Assembly: GCA_963700395.1 (NCBI GenBank) | Contig: CAVOXI010000001.1 | Coordinates: 62,001-126,000, forward strand | Source: Prado023 sp963700395 | GTDB taxonomy: Bacteria > Actinomycetota > Actinomycetes > S36-B12 > CAIYMF01 | Direction of reading: 5' to 3' | DNA length: 64,000 bases | Shown here: positions 18,609 to 27,066 of the stretch, piece by piece | How the letters are laid out: every line of letters starts with the position of its first letter | How positions within the stretch are numbered: the first letter of the stretch is position 1 | The notes under the pieces: generated by a model | Told to the model about the DNA's origin: nothing | What the model saw: the letters and a program-made list of their open reading frames with translations, nothing else | The model's database searches: none | Translations under genes and position numbers: made by a program

Positions 18609-20216
18609 ATGGTCGCCAGGCGGATCGACCTGAACGCCGACCTCGGGGAGGGCATCGGCGACGATGGGGCCCTGCTCGGGATCGTCACCTCGGCCAACAT
18701 CGCCACGGGCGCCCACGCCGGCGGCGGAGCGGTGCTGGAGCGGGCCGTGGCCACGGCGGCCCGACGTGGGGTCGCGATCGGTGCCCACCCCTCGTACCGC
18801 GACCGCACCGGCTTCGGACGTGTCTCCCACCTCGCGGTGCTCCGGGTGGACCCGTCGGCCCGCTCCCACGTGGTCGGCGACCTGGTCGAGCAGATCCTGC
18901 TGGTGGCGCGGGAGGCCGGTGGGCACGGTGAACCGCTGGCCCACGTCAAGGCCCATGGATCCCTCTACAACGACGCGGTCCACGATGCCGTGGCCGCAGA
19001 GGTCGTGGCTGAGGCCGTCCTCGGTGCCGAGCATGCCCTCGGCTACCGCGTTGCGGTGCTCACCCAACCCGGTGGTCAGCTGGCGCGTATCGCTGCCGGT
19101 CACGGCCTTGTCGTGATCGCAGAGGGTTTCGCCGACCGTGGGTACCTCAGCACCGGGGAGCTGGTGCCCCGCGCCGAGCCCGGGGCCGTGCACTCGGACG
19201 CCGCCTCGATGGTTGCACAGGCGCTGGCCCTTGCTGCCGGTCGGGTCACCCCCGTCGACGGGCCGCAGATCGCTGTCGCGGTGGACTCGCTCTGCGTCCA
19301 CGGCGACACGCCCGGCGCCGTTGCTGCCGCGCGGGCGATCCGGGCTGCGCTCGAGGACGCAGCCTGGGAAGTCGTGGCGCCCGCAGGAGCCGGGGGTTCA
19401 CGTCGTCGCTCATCCTCATCGGGCGGGGAAGGGGGCCACGGCGAGCCCGGCGATCCGCGAACGGCCCTCAGGGCGCCAGCCGGGCGCAACGCTGCGGAGG
19501 CGATCGACGCCGACGGTCTCGCGGTCCTCGCCTTCGGGGACAGGGCCCTGCTCATCGAGCCCGCCGACGGCCGTGCGCCGGGCACGCCGTGGGTGCTGCG
19601 CCTGGCGGACCGGGCCCGCCGCACGTGGCCGCACGCGATGGTGGTCGCCGGCCTGGGCAGCGTGCTGGTGGCCTTCGATGCGCCGTCGGAGCGGCCGGAG
19701 CCCCGCGGGCGTGGTGTCATCGACCTGCTCTCCGCCGATGGGCAGGTGGACGGGACCGGGCTCCACGCGGAGGCTTCCGGCGCACACCCCGGCGGGCGGC
19801 GGGGACCTGCGTCCCCTGGTCCCGCCACCCCCCGGCATCACCTCATCGGCACCCGGTACGACGGGCCGGACCTGGCAGAGGTGGCCGCCATGCTCGAGGT
19901 GCCGGCCGTCGAGGTGGTGGACCGGCACCGTGCGGCTGCCTGGACTGTGGCGGCCGTCGGCTTCTCCCCGGGGTTCGGCTACTTGACCACCACGGACCCG
20001 CTGTTCGCCGGGGTCGTCCGCCGCCCCGACCCCCGGCCGCGGGTGCCCAGGGGATCGGTGGCCCTCGCAGCCGGGATGTGCGCCGTCTACCCCTCGGCGA
20101 CGCCGGGCGGCTGGCAGCTCATCGGCTCCAGCCGCACCGAGTTGTTCGACGTGGACGCCGAGCATCCCGCGCTGCTGCGGGTCGGCGACGTTGTCCGGTT
20201 CACGCAGGAGAGCTGA
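18609..20216 (+). CDS. pxpAB: 5-oxoprolinase subunits A and B in one reading frame (PxpA-PxpB)
   Basis: Residues 1 to about 255 are PxpA (LamB/YcsF): IDLNADLGEG, VTSANIATGAHAGGG, VKAHGSLYNDA and VDSLCVHGDTPGAV. After a polar low-complexity linker (about 256-300, with SRRRSSSSGGEGG) the same frame continues as PxpB, with FGDRALLIE, GFSPGFGYL, RVPRGSVALAAGMCAVYP and PGGWQLIGSS. The three Pxp proteins together use ATP to open 5-oxoproline to glutamate. In E. coli, A and B are separate. The fusion could be real or the result of a lost stop, given the indels elsewhere in this assembly. The stop overlaps the pxpC start. Confidence 0.85.
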   Translation: MVARRIDLNADLGEGIGDDGALLGIVTSANIATGAHAGGGAVLERAVATAARRGVAIGAHPSYRDRTGFGRVSHLAVLRVDPSARSHVVGDLVEQILLVAREAGGHGEPLAHVKAHGSLYNDAVHDAVAAEVVAEAVLGAEHALGYRVAVLTQPGGQLARIAAGHGLVVIAEGFADRGYLSTGELVPRAEPGAVHSDAASMVAQALALAAGRVTPVDGPQIAVAVDSLCVHGDTPGAVAAARAIRAALEDAAWEVVAPAGAGGSRRRSSSSGGEGGHGEPGDPRTALRAPAGRNAAEAIDADGLAVLAFGDRALLIEPADGRAPGTPWVLRLADRARRTWPHAMVVAGLGSVLVAFDAPSERPEPRGRGVIDLLSADGQVDGTGLHAEASGAHPGGRRGPASPGPATPRHHLIGTRYDGPDLAEVAAMLEVPAVEVVDRHRAAAWTVAAVGFSPGFGYLTTTDPLFAGVVRRPDPRPRVPRGSVALAAGMCAVYPSATPGGWQLIGSSRTELFDVDAEHPALLRVGDVVRFTQES

Positions 20217-21088
20217 TGGCTGGTCTCCGGGTCGTGGGGATGGCTGGCTCCGCCCTGTACCAGGACGCCGGGCGCCGCCACCTCGACAGTGGTGTGCCCG
20301 TTGGGGGAGCCTTCGACCGCTACGCGCATGCGGCCGCGACGGCGCTCGTCGATGGCTCGATCGAGCAGGCCACCCTGGAGGTCGTCGGCAGGATCGAGCT
20401 CGAGGCGCAGGCCCCGGTCACCATCGCGGTCACCGGGCATGCGAGCGTGAGCATCGATGACCTGCCTGCTGCGCCCTGGACGGCGTTGGACGTCACGGCG
20501 GGTGCGCGGGTCGAGGTGCGCAGCGAGGGTCGTGCCTATCTCGGCGTGGCCGGCGGGTTCCAGCCGGCCAGCGTGCTCGGGTCCCGCTCGACGTGCGTGC
20601 TCGGGCCGATCGGTCCGCCACCGGTGGAGGTCGGGGACTGCCTGCCGCTGGCAGCGCAGTGCCTGTCAGGAACCTCCGGTGACTTCGTCCGGCGTCCGGA
20701 ATGGCGTGCTGTGGTGCATGTCGTGCCGGGACCGCACCTGCGGATCGCGTCCTGTGAGGTGCGCGTGCTCGAGATCTCCCGGATCGGCGTGCGGCTCGGC
20801 GCGGGACTGCTGGCGGGCGGATCTGCCCCCGCGCGATCGGACCTGCCCTCCCTGGGGGTCCTGCCGGGAGCCATCCAGGTCCTGCCCTCCGGGGACTGGA
20901 TGCTGCTCGGCCCCGATGCCGGCACGATGGGTGGCTACCCGGTGGCCGGGGTCGTGGCCACAGCCGACCTGGACACCTGGGCGCACTGCAGCATCGGTGA
21001 CCTCATGCGCCTGGAGGCGACTGATGGCGGGGACGCGCCCGACCCGGCAGACCCTCGCGTGGTCCGGGTGAAGGGCCTCGGCGGATAG
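20216..21088 (+). CDS. pxpC: 5-oxoprolinase subunit C (biotin-dependent carboxyltransferase fold)
   Basis: A 290-residue protein whose ATG overlaps the TGA of the preceding gene. Typical features are the N-terminal ALYQDAGRRHLDSGVPVGGAFDRYAHAAA, then GRAYLGVAGGFQPASVLGSRSTC and, near the C-terminus, DAGTMGGYPVAGVV. It acts with PxpB in phosphorylating and hydrolysing 5-oxoproline released from glutathione-like or glutamine-derived compounds. A strong hairpin terminator follows 16 nt after the stop, so the operon is only pxpAB-pxpC. Confidence 0.9.
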   Translation: MAGLRVVGMAGSALYQDAGRRHLDSGVPVGGAFDRYAHAAATALVDGSIEQATLEVVGRIELEAQAPVTIAVTGHASVSIDDLPAAPWTALDVTAGARVEVRSEGRAYLGVAGGFQPASVLGSRSTCVLGPIGPPPVEVGDCLPLAAQCLSGTSGDFVRRPEWRAVVHVVPGPHLRIASCEVRVLEISRIGVRLGAGLLAGGSAPARSDLPSLGVLPGAIQVLPSGDWMLLGPDAGTMGGYPVAGVVATADLDTWAHCSIGDLMRLEATDGGDAPDPADPRVVRVKGLGG

Positions 21089-21103
21089 GCCGTCTCATGC
21101 AGC

Positions 21104-21133
21104 AGGGCCCGGGACACGTGCGTCCCGGGCCCT
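21104..21133. terminator. bidirectional intrinsic-type hairpin after pxpC
   Basis: A perfect 12-bp GC-rich stem (AGGGCCCGGGAC / GTCCCGGGCCCT) with a 6-nt loop, extended outward by GCAGC...GCTGC pairing. It lies between the convergent pxpC and SHOCT-domain genes. It has no T tract, as is common in high-GC genomes. Confidence 0.75.
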
Positions 21134-21151
21134 ACGAAACAGCTGCTGCGA

Positions 21152-21553
21152 TCAGGAGGCCAGAGCCTTTGCCTTCATCGCGTCGAACTCCTGCGCGGTG
21201 ATGGCCCCGGAGTCGAGCAGGCCCTTCGCGTCGGCGATCTGCTCGGCCGGCGACTTGGTCTTGGCGGCGACACCCTGGATGTACTTCTCCTGCTGCGCCT
21301 GCGCATCGGCCATGGCGGCCATCTGGCGCTCACCCATGCTCTTGCCACGCGCGATCAGGTAGATCAGCGTGGTCAGTGGCGCGAAGAAGATGAAGCAGAC
21401 GGCCCACAGGAACTTGGCGAAGCCGCCGAGGGTGTGGTCGCTGAAGAGGTCGATGACGCAGCGGATCCAGATGAAGATGAACGCGATCCAGATGAATACG
21501 ACGAGCATCCACAACAGGGCGTCCCAGAGACTGGTGCTGTTGAAGTCCCACAT
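21152..21553 (-). CDS. small membrane protein with PLD-nuclease-N-like segment and SHOCT domain
   Basis: 133 residues. Two very hydrophobic helices (LLWMLVVFIWIAFIFIWI and FLWAVCFIFFAPLTTLIYLIA) flank DLFSDHTLGGFAK, the arrangement of PLDc_N proteins. The C-terminus is a SHOCT motif (PAEQIADAKGLLDSGAITAQEFDAMKAKAL), an oligomerisation module. The start at ATG 21553 follows AAAGGATC. Likely an inner-membrane protein of unknown function. Confidence 0.8.
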   Translation of the reverse strand: MWDFNSTSLWDALLWMLVVFIWIAFIFIWIRCVIDLFSDHTLGGFAKFLWAVCFIFFAPLTTLIYLIARGKSMGERQMAAMADAQAQQEKYIQGVAAKTKSPAEQIADAKGLLDSGAITAQEFDAMKAKALAS

Positions 21554-21743
21554 AAGGGGATCCTTTCGAAAGGGTATGGCGGTTGACCCCTGCATTCTAG
21601 ACCAGATGCAACCCTTTGCTGACGGAATGTCGCGGTTTGGAAATGTCGTGTCCGGTCGCCGGCTCGCAGTGTGGGTCCGCACGCCGCGGACGGGTGCCAG
21701 TCGGGTCCCAGGCGGAGCCCGAGCGGATCGAGGCGATGGCGTC

Positions 21744-21749
21744 TACGGT
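21744..21749 (+). promoter_or_regulatory. leaderless-type -10 TACGGT
   Basis: TACGGT is followed by 6 nt and a GTG at 21756, or by 3 nt and an ATG at 21753 in the same frame. The usual 6-nt spacing favours the GTG. Confidence 0.4.
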
Positions 21750-21755
21750 GGGATG

Positions 21756-22133
21756 GTGACGGATCCTGAGCTGGTCGTTCGGCGCGCGAGCGAGACATCG
21801 TTCGTGGCTGCCCTCGGCGACGTCGAGGTGGGGTGGGCCTCGGTGGCCGTCTCGCCCGGCGTGTGGGAGGTCTACCGCACCGTCACCGCGCCGGCGTTCG
21901 AGGGCCGCGGGATCGCCTCGCGCCTGACGCGATATGTCCTCGACTCCGCGGATGCCGCCGGCGTCACCGTGATCCCGAGCTGCTGGTACGTGGACGGGCT
22001 GATGGCCCGCGTCTCGCCGCAGTACGACCATCTGCGCTCCGGTCACCGACCCGCCCCCGCGACGGAGGGCGAGCCAGACTCCTGCCGGATCGGCCCCGCG
22101 GTGCTGCCCGTGCAGCCGGGCAGCACCTCCTGA
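21756..22133 (+). CDS. YjdJ-type GNAT acetyltransferase-like protein
   Basis: About 125 residues. The acetyl-CoA loop is visible as FEGRGIASRLTRYVLD, preceded by the beta strands VEVGWASVAV and VYRTVTAPA, and followed by VTVIPSCWYV. This is the small Gcn5-like fold of the YjdJ/COG2388 group, whose substrates are unknown. The C-terminal 25 residues are an unrelated polar tail. The start may be the ATG at 21753 or the GTG at 21756. Confidence 0.75.
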   Translation: MTDPELVVRRASETSFVAALGDVEVGWASVAVSPGVWEVYRTVTAPAFEGRGIASRLTRYVLDSADAAGVTVIPSCWYVDGLMARVSPQYDHLRSGHRPAPATEGEPDSCRIGPAVLPVQPGSTS

Positions 22134-22199
22134 GTCGTCAGCCCCTGGCATTCCGATCGCGGTCCTCGGCGATGCGCTGCGGCCTCCTGCGGGGCCGGC

Positions 22200-23108
22200 T
22201 CAGTTCGGTCGCACGAGTCCAGTCAGGTCGGTTCCGGGGCACGTGAGGTTGCGGTCCAGGGACCTGCCGTCGCTGCCCGTGCCGATCCGTTGGACGATGG
22301 CGGGCTCACGGCCCCCGAATGAGGAGCGCCCGCAGGTGTTGGCCGCGATGTCCGCGGACGCCCGCCCGATCCCCACCCACGTGGGCACCTCGACACCGGC
22401 GCCGCCGGTGATCTCCTCCCACAGCGCGGGGGCGGAGTAGATCCCCACGGGATGGCCGCCCTCGGCCAGGACGCGCAGGTGCTCGGTGATGACGGCCCGA
22501 TGCCGTGCCTGCGAGCCCTTCCACACCTCGGGGAGCTCGACGTCGAGCCACACCGGCGTGCCCGTGGGGACTCCCTGCTCCGCGAGCGCCTTGAGGTCGC
22601 CCCGGCCCGCCCTGCGCCCGACCTTCACGGGATCACCTGAGTTGCTGTCCGCGGTGTTCACGTACACCGCGGCGCCAGCCTGCCGCGACGCGAAGCGCCA
22701 CTGGGCGGCGAAGCACGGGTTCGGGCGGTCGGGCATGCCCCCATCGAGGCCCACGATGGCGTAGCCGTTGGCCATGTCGCGGAACGTCCGGCCGCACTGC
22801 GGGAACGAGATGTCCACCCCGTGCTCGGGTTGGTCGCCCTCCCAGGCGACGGCCTCAGCTCGCGGAACCCCTGAGATGTCGTCCGGACCGCTCTCGATCG
22901 GGTCGGTCAGGGCGCCCCCCAGGGAGTTGGCACCGGTCATGATCGCGAAGCCGAGACCGACGAACGCCACGAGGCTGACCATCAGCGAGCCGAGGCACCC
23001 CAGGCGCCGCCTACGGACTTCGGCCCTCACCGAGCGCCTGCGCGCGGCAGCCCTCGGGGCACGCCGCACACGCGGACCCATGGTGGGTGTCGTGGTGCGG
23101 TGGCTCAC
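22200..23108 (-). CDS. membrane-anchored GH25/Rv2525c-like protein
   Basis: 302 residues from a GTG at 23108 (preceded by GAAGGGA). The N-terminus is strongly Arg-rich (RRRSVRAEVRRRRLG), followed by one membrane segment (SLMVSLVAFVGLGFAIM). The exported domain begins GVDISFPQCGR and contains YAIVGLDGG, AAVYVNTADSNSGDP, VWLDVEL and VGIYSA. This fits a TIM-barrel of the GH25-like or Rv2525c type, with the Asp of GVDIS and the WLDVE acidic pair. It may bind or hydrolyse wall glycans, but activity is unproven. Confidence 0.7.
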   Translation of the reverse strand: MSHRTTTPTMGPRVRRAPRAAARRRSVRAEVRRRRLGCLGSLMVSLVAFVGLGFAIMTGANSLGGALTDPIESGPDDISGVPRAEAVAWEGDQPEHGVDISFPQCGRTFRDMANGYAIVGLDGGMPDRPNPCFAAQWRFASRQAGAAVYVNTADSNSGDPVKVGRRAGRGDLKALAEQGVPTGTPVWLDVELPEVWKGSQARHRAVITEHLRVLAEGGHPVGIYSAPALWEEITGGAGVEVPTWVGIGRASADIAANTCGRSSFGGREPAIVQRIGTGSDGRSLDRNLTCPGTDLTGLVRPN

Positions 23109-23201
23109 GGGGATCCCTTCGGCGGTGACTGCGATTGTCACCCACCGCACCGACATCGGGGCTGCGCACACACCAGTCGAGTGCGGCCCGGACTGGTCCG
23201 G

Positions 23202-24041
23202 TCAGCCCTTGCCCGTGCTCGCCTTGGGCTCCTTCTTCGACGTGGACGAATCGGCGCGGCTGGCCTGGGTGCGACGCACCGACTCCTGAAGGGCCGCCAT
23301 GAGGTCGATGACCGTCCCGGACTCGTCCTCGGCATCAGGCGCGCTGGGCAGGATGACGTCCTCCCCGGCCAGCTTCTGCGTGACGAGGTCGAGCACGGCC
23401 TGGCGGTACTCGTCGGAGTAGGCCGTCGGGTCGAAGTCCGCGCTGAGGCTCTCGACCAGGGAGCCGGCCATGGCCAGCTCCTGGGGCCGGACCGTGATGT
23501 CCTCATCGGCGATCCCCTCGAACTCCGGGACCCGGACCTCGTCGGGCCAGAGCATGGTCTGCAGCACCAGGACGTCGTCGCGGACGCGCAGCAGGCCAAG
23601 GCGGGTGCGCTTGCGCATGGTCATCAGGACCACGGCCGTCCGGTCGGTCTCCTGCAGGGCCCGGCGCAGCAGGACGTAGGGCTTGGCGGCCCCGGTGGCC
23701 GGCTCGAGGTAGTAGGCCTTGTCGAAGTTCAAGGGGTCGATCTGCTGGGCGGGGGCGAACTCGATGATCTCCAGGTCGCGCCCGTGGGGCACCTGCAGCC
23801 CGTCGAGCTCCTCCTCGGAGACGATGACGCGCCGGCCGGTCTCGTCCTCGTAGCCCTTGCCGATCTCGGCGAACGTGACGACCTGCTCGCAGGTCTGGCA
23901 CTGCCGCTGGTACTTGATGCGGCCCCCGTCGGCGATGTGGACCTGGTGGAACCTGACGTCCCGGTCCTCGGTGGCGGCGTACATCTTCACCGGGATGTGG
24001 ACCAGCCCGAAGGCGACGTTCCCACTCCACATGGCGCGCAT
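23202..24041 (-). CDS. ku: Ku protein of bacterial non-homologous end joining
   Basis: 279 residues, the usual length. It starts MRAMWSGNVAFGLVHIPVKMY and contains RIKYQRQCQTCEQVV, GYEDETGRRVIVSEEEL and FDKAYYLEP, all typical of bacterial Ku. The C-terminus is a Lys/Ser-rich tail after the core. Ku forms a ring-shaped homodimer on DNA ends and recruits a LigD-type ligase. No ligD lies in this window. Downstream on the opposite strand are an AlkZ-like glycosylase and sbcDC, so several break-repair genes sit together. Confidence 0.93.
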   Translation of the reverse strand: MRAMWSGNVAFGLVHIPVKMYAATEDRDVRFHQVHIADGGRIKYQRQCQTCEQVVTFAEIGKGYEDETGRRVIVSEEELDGLQVPHGRDLEIIEFAPAQQIDPLNFDKAYYLEPATGAAKPYVLLRRALQETDRTAVVLMTMRKRTRLGLLRVRDDVLVLQTMLWPDEVRVPEFEGIADEDITVRPQELAMAGSLVESLSADFDPTAYSDEYRQAVLDLVTQKLAGEDVILPSAPDAEDESGTVIDLMAALQESVRRTQASRADSSTSKKEPKASTGKG

Positions 24042-24141
24042 CAGGTCATTGTGCGTCAGTGCACGCCCTGAAGGAAGGAGGAGCAGCGACGCCACACCCG
24101 TGCCCCGGGGCGCACATGCGGCAACGGGCGCCCGTTCTGGG

Positions 24142-24147
24142 TACCCT
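24142..24147 (+). promoter_or_regulatory. possible -10 TACCCT for the lipoprotein gene
   Basis: TACCCT lies 25 nt before the start, leaving a short leader that contains a full AGGAGGT ribosome binding site. Confidence 0.4.
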
Positions 24148-24172
24148 CAAGCCGGACCCCAGGAGGTAACAG

Positions 24173-24592
24173 ATGCGCAGGACCACTGCGACGATGGCTT
24201 GTCTCGTGCTCGTCGTCGGCCTCGCGGGGTGCGGCCAGGACAGCGCTGAGGAGACGAACGCGGAGTTCTGCTCGGCCATCACGGCCATGCAGGCCGAGGT
24301 CGACACCTTCAACACCCAGGTGCAGGCGGGGACGGAGTTCGACGAGCTGCAGGTCCAGGCCCAGGCGGTGGTGGCCGCATCCAAGGAGGTGTCGGCTGTC
24401 ACCCAGCGGCTGGATGAGGAGCCCAAGAACGAGATGAACGCGGCCTCGGAGCAGCTGAGCACGGCGGTCGGGGCGATCGACGAAGCGGACCTGACCCCGA
24501 CGGAGTCCGTTGCCGCCGCCAAGTCCGCAGTGGATGCCTACGCGGCCACGGCGACGGAGGTCTCGGCTCAGGTGGGCTGCACGACGGGCTGA
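24173..24592 (+). CDS. small lipoprotein, helical
   Basis: 139 residues with an excellent AGGAGGT site. A short signal peptide ends in the lipobox VGLAGC (Cys at about residue 20), so it should be lipidated and sit on the outer face of the membrane. The mature part is almost entirely helical and acidic, with two further Cys (FCSAI near the start, VGC at the end) that may form a disulfide. No family was recognised. Its last 25 nt overlap the convergent glycosylase gene. Confidence 0.75.
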   Translation: MRRTTATMACLVLVVGLAGCGQDSAEETNAEFCSAITAMQAEVDTFNTQVQAGTEFDELQVQAQAVVAASKEVSAVTQRLDEEPKNEMNAASEQLSTAVGAIDEADLTPTESVAAAKSAVDAYAATATEVSAQVGCTTG

Positions 24593-25731
24593 TCCGCTGA
24601 CCATCGGATGCGGGTGGGCTTGCCGACGAACTCGCCGAAGGCGACCAACGACTTCGTCAGGCGCGTCCGGTCGCGGGCGGTGACTCGGGCGAACGGGGTG
24701 GCCTCGAGGTCCACGGTGCGCGCCAGCTCACGGCGCCGCCATGTCCCCACCACGCGGCCGTCCACGACGAGGGTCGGGGAGAAGACGCCGTTGCCGCCCG
24801 GGACAACCAGCTGCTCACGGTCCCGGTCCAGCTGGGCCGTGCGATCCCGGTAGCCCAGCACCAGCTCGTCGAAGCCGGGCAGGGCGTGCGCCGGGAGCGG
24901 GCGCGAGGGGACGGCCACACCGGGAGTCGCATCGGGCGATCCGGTGGGGGCATCGAGGAGCGTCTCGGACACGAAGAGGTCGCGTCCCGCGAATGTCCGG
25001 GAGACGATCCCGGCTGCCGCGGCCAGGCCCGCGCGCGCGTCGGCCACGGTGAGGTCCGCCCAACGGGCGAGGTCGTGGGCGCTGACCGGGCCGTGGCTGC
25101 GCACGAAGCGCTGCGCGACGGTCGCCAGCGCCGCGGGGCGGTCCAGGGCGCGCCCCGGCGGGGCGAACTCGTCGAGCAGGACGAAGGTCTGCTCCTTGCC
25201 ACGCTGCGGTCCCACGCAGGTGACGCCCTTCTGGCTGGCGTACCACAGCAGGTGGTAGGCGCGCTGCCCGCCGGCGGGGATGCCGGCGCCCTCGAGGACG
25301 GCCACGCACTCGGCGCGGGTCATCGCCCGGCCGCCGGCCAGGGCCTCGGCCAGGACGTCGGCCGCCCGCTCGGCGTCCTCGTGCGCGAGCCCGAGGACCT
25401 GCCGCCGGGCTTCGGCCCCGCGCAGTGCGCGCGACCCGAGGTGCTCGAGCATCCAGCGCGCGTCGGCCCCGGGCAGCACGTGCAGGGTGCCCCGCATCGG
25501 CCACGTGCGCAGGACCTCGCCCGACTCGAAGGCCGCGCCCACCTCGTCCCGCGTGCGGCCGGTGCGCAGGCCCAGGGACCAGACGACGCTGGCGAAGTCC
25601 TGTCCCTGCATCGCCCCGAACCACTCGACGACCGCGCTGACCGTGCGATCCACGGTCGGCCGATCATCGAGCAGCAGGCTCGTCATCCGGGCAGCGCGCA
25701 GACGCCTGAGCTCAGTCGTGGACTCCGGCAT
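24568..25731 (-). CDS. AlkZ-like winged-helix DNA glycosylase
   Basis: 387 residues from an ATG at 25731 with GGAGGTGAGC upstream. It belongs to the HTH_42/AlkZ superfamily: FGAMQGQDFASVVWSLGLR near residues 38-56 carries the Q-x-Q motif (QGQ) used catalytically in AlkZ. TWPMRGTLHVL and WMLEHLG follow, then the winged-helix C-terminus with GFDELVLGYRDR and FSPTLVVDGRVVGTW. AlkZ enzymes unhook interstrand crosslinks or excise bulky alkyl lesions. The gene is divergent from sbcD and near Ku, which fits a repair role. Confidence 0.85.
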   Translation of the reverse strand: MPESTTELRRLRAARMTSLLLDDRPTVDRTVSAVVEWFGAMQGQDFASVVWSLGLRTGRTRDEVGAAFESGEVLRTWPMRGTLHVLPGADARWMLEHLGSRALRGAEARRQVLGLAHEDAERAADVLAEALAGGRAMTRAECVAVLEGAGIPAGGQRAYHLLWYASQKGVTCVGPQRGKEQTFVLLDEFAPPGRALDRPAALATVAQRFVRSHGPVSAHDLARWADLTVADARAGLAAAAGIVSRTFAGRDLFVSETLLDAPTGSPDATPGVAVPSRPLPAHALPGFDELVLGYRDRTAQLDRDREQLVVPGGNGVFSPTLVVDGRVVGTWRRRELARTVDLEATPFARVTARDRTRLTKSLVAFGEFVGKPTRIRWSADQPVVQPT

Positions 25732-25905
25732 GCTCACCTCCGTCCCGGAGCGTAGCCGCAGGCGCCGACATGGCCCTCGCCGTGCTGGGGCGGCAGCCTC
25801 TGCCGTGGCCCCCGCGGGGGTGCGGTGAGGGCCGAGACGCGACACCTGGTCCACTCTGCGTGCGCCTGAGGTCGTTGTGTCAGCCCCCCGTGCCATGGTG
25901 TCGGC

Positions 25906-27066
25906 ATGCGATTCCTGCACACCTCCGACTGGCATCTGGGCCGCCGCCTGCACGGCGCCGAGCTGCTCGGTGAGCAGGCTGCCTTCCTCGAGTGGCTGCT
26001 GGAGCTCGCAGTCTCGGAGCGGGCCGATGCGGTGCTCGTCAGCGGTGACGTCTACGACCGGGCGCAGCCCGGCGCCGATGCCGTCGCGCTCATGGACAGG
26101 ACCCTTGCGGCGTTCGCCCGGGTGGGCGTCGCGTTGGTGATCTCGAGCGGCAACCACGACAGTGCTGTCCGGCTGCAGTACGCCGGCGAGGTCCTGGCCG
26201 AGGCCGGGATCCACCTGCGGACCTCGATCGAGCAGGTCACCGATCCGGTCCTGCTCCGGGATGAGGCCGGTCACGTCGGCGTGTACGGCATCCCGTTCGT
26301 CCTGCCTGACGCGGTCGTGGCACAGCTCGATGTGGAGCGCTCGCACGCTGCAGTGCTGGCGGTCCTCACCGAGCGCATCCGCGCCGACGCAGCCGCCCGC
26401 GGGCTGGACCGCGTCGTGGTCATGGCGCACGCCTTCGTCACCGGGGGATCAGCGTGCGAGTCCGAGCGGGAGATCCGGGTCGGGGGAGTGGGCGACACCC
26501 CGGCTGAGGTGTTCGACGGGGTCAGCTACGTGGCCCTGGGCCATCTGCACGGGCCCCAGGAGGTCCGGCTCGCCGGGTCCAGCACGGTCGTGGAGTACTC
26601 CGGGTCGCCACTGGCCTTCTCCTTCTCCGAGCGCAGCCACGTCAAGTCCGTCACGGTCGTCGAGCTCGATGGCGCGGGCCTCGTGACCACCCGGCGGGTG
26701 CCGGCGCCAGTTCCGCGTCCCCTGGTCCAGGTCAGCGGCCGGCTCGCGGACCTCCTCGACCGTGCCCAGCATGACCTCAGCGGCCTCGCCGACTCGTGGG
26801 TCAAGGTGGTCCTCACCGATCCGGGGCGGGTGGCCAACCCGATGGAGCAGCTGCGCGCCCACTGGCCGCACACGCTGGTCCTCGAGTTCGCCCCGGAGCG
26901 CGATGGAGCGACCCTCGGACCGACCCGGATGAGCGAGGCCAGCGACCCCGTGGAGATCTGCGCGGAGTTCGTCGGTGCCGTGTCCGGTGGTCCGCCCACC
27001 GCGATGCAGCGCGAGGTCCTCGCCGAGGTCGTGCTCGTCGCACAGCGGGTGGAGGCGTTGGCCTGA
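25906..27066 (+). CDS. sbcD: exonuclease subunit SbcD
   Basis: 386 residues with the five phosphoesterase motifs in order: SDWHLGR (7-13), GDVYDRA (about 47), GNHDS (about 82), MAHAF (about 172) and GHLHGPQ (about 212). SbcD is the nuclease subunit of the SbcCD (Mre11-Rad50-like) complex that cuts hairpins and blocked DNA ends. The stop overlaps the sbcC start (ATGA), so the two are translationally coupled. Confidence 0.95.
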   Translation: MRFLHTSDWHLGRRLHGAELLGEQAAFLEWLLELAVSERADAVLVSGDVYDRAQPGADAVALMDRTLAAFARVGVALVISSGNHDSAVRLQYAGEVLAEAGIHLRTSIEQVTDPVLLRDEAGHVGVYGIPFVLPDAVVAQLDVERSHAAVLAVLTERIRADAAARGLDRVVVMAHAFVTGGSACESEREIRVGGVGDTPAEVFDGVSYVALGHLHGPQEVRLAGSSTVVEYSGSPLAFSFSERSHVKSVTVVELDGAGLVTTRRVPAPVPRPLVQVSGRLADLLDRAQHDLSGLADSWVKVVLTDPGRVANPMEQLRAHWPHTLVLEFAPERDGATLGPTRMSEASDPVEICAEFVGAVSGGPPTAMQREVLAEVVLVAQRVEALA

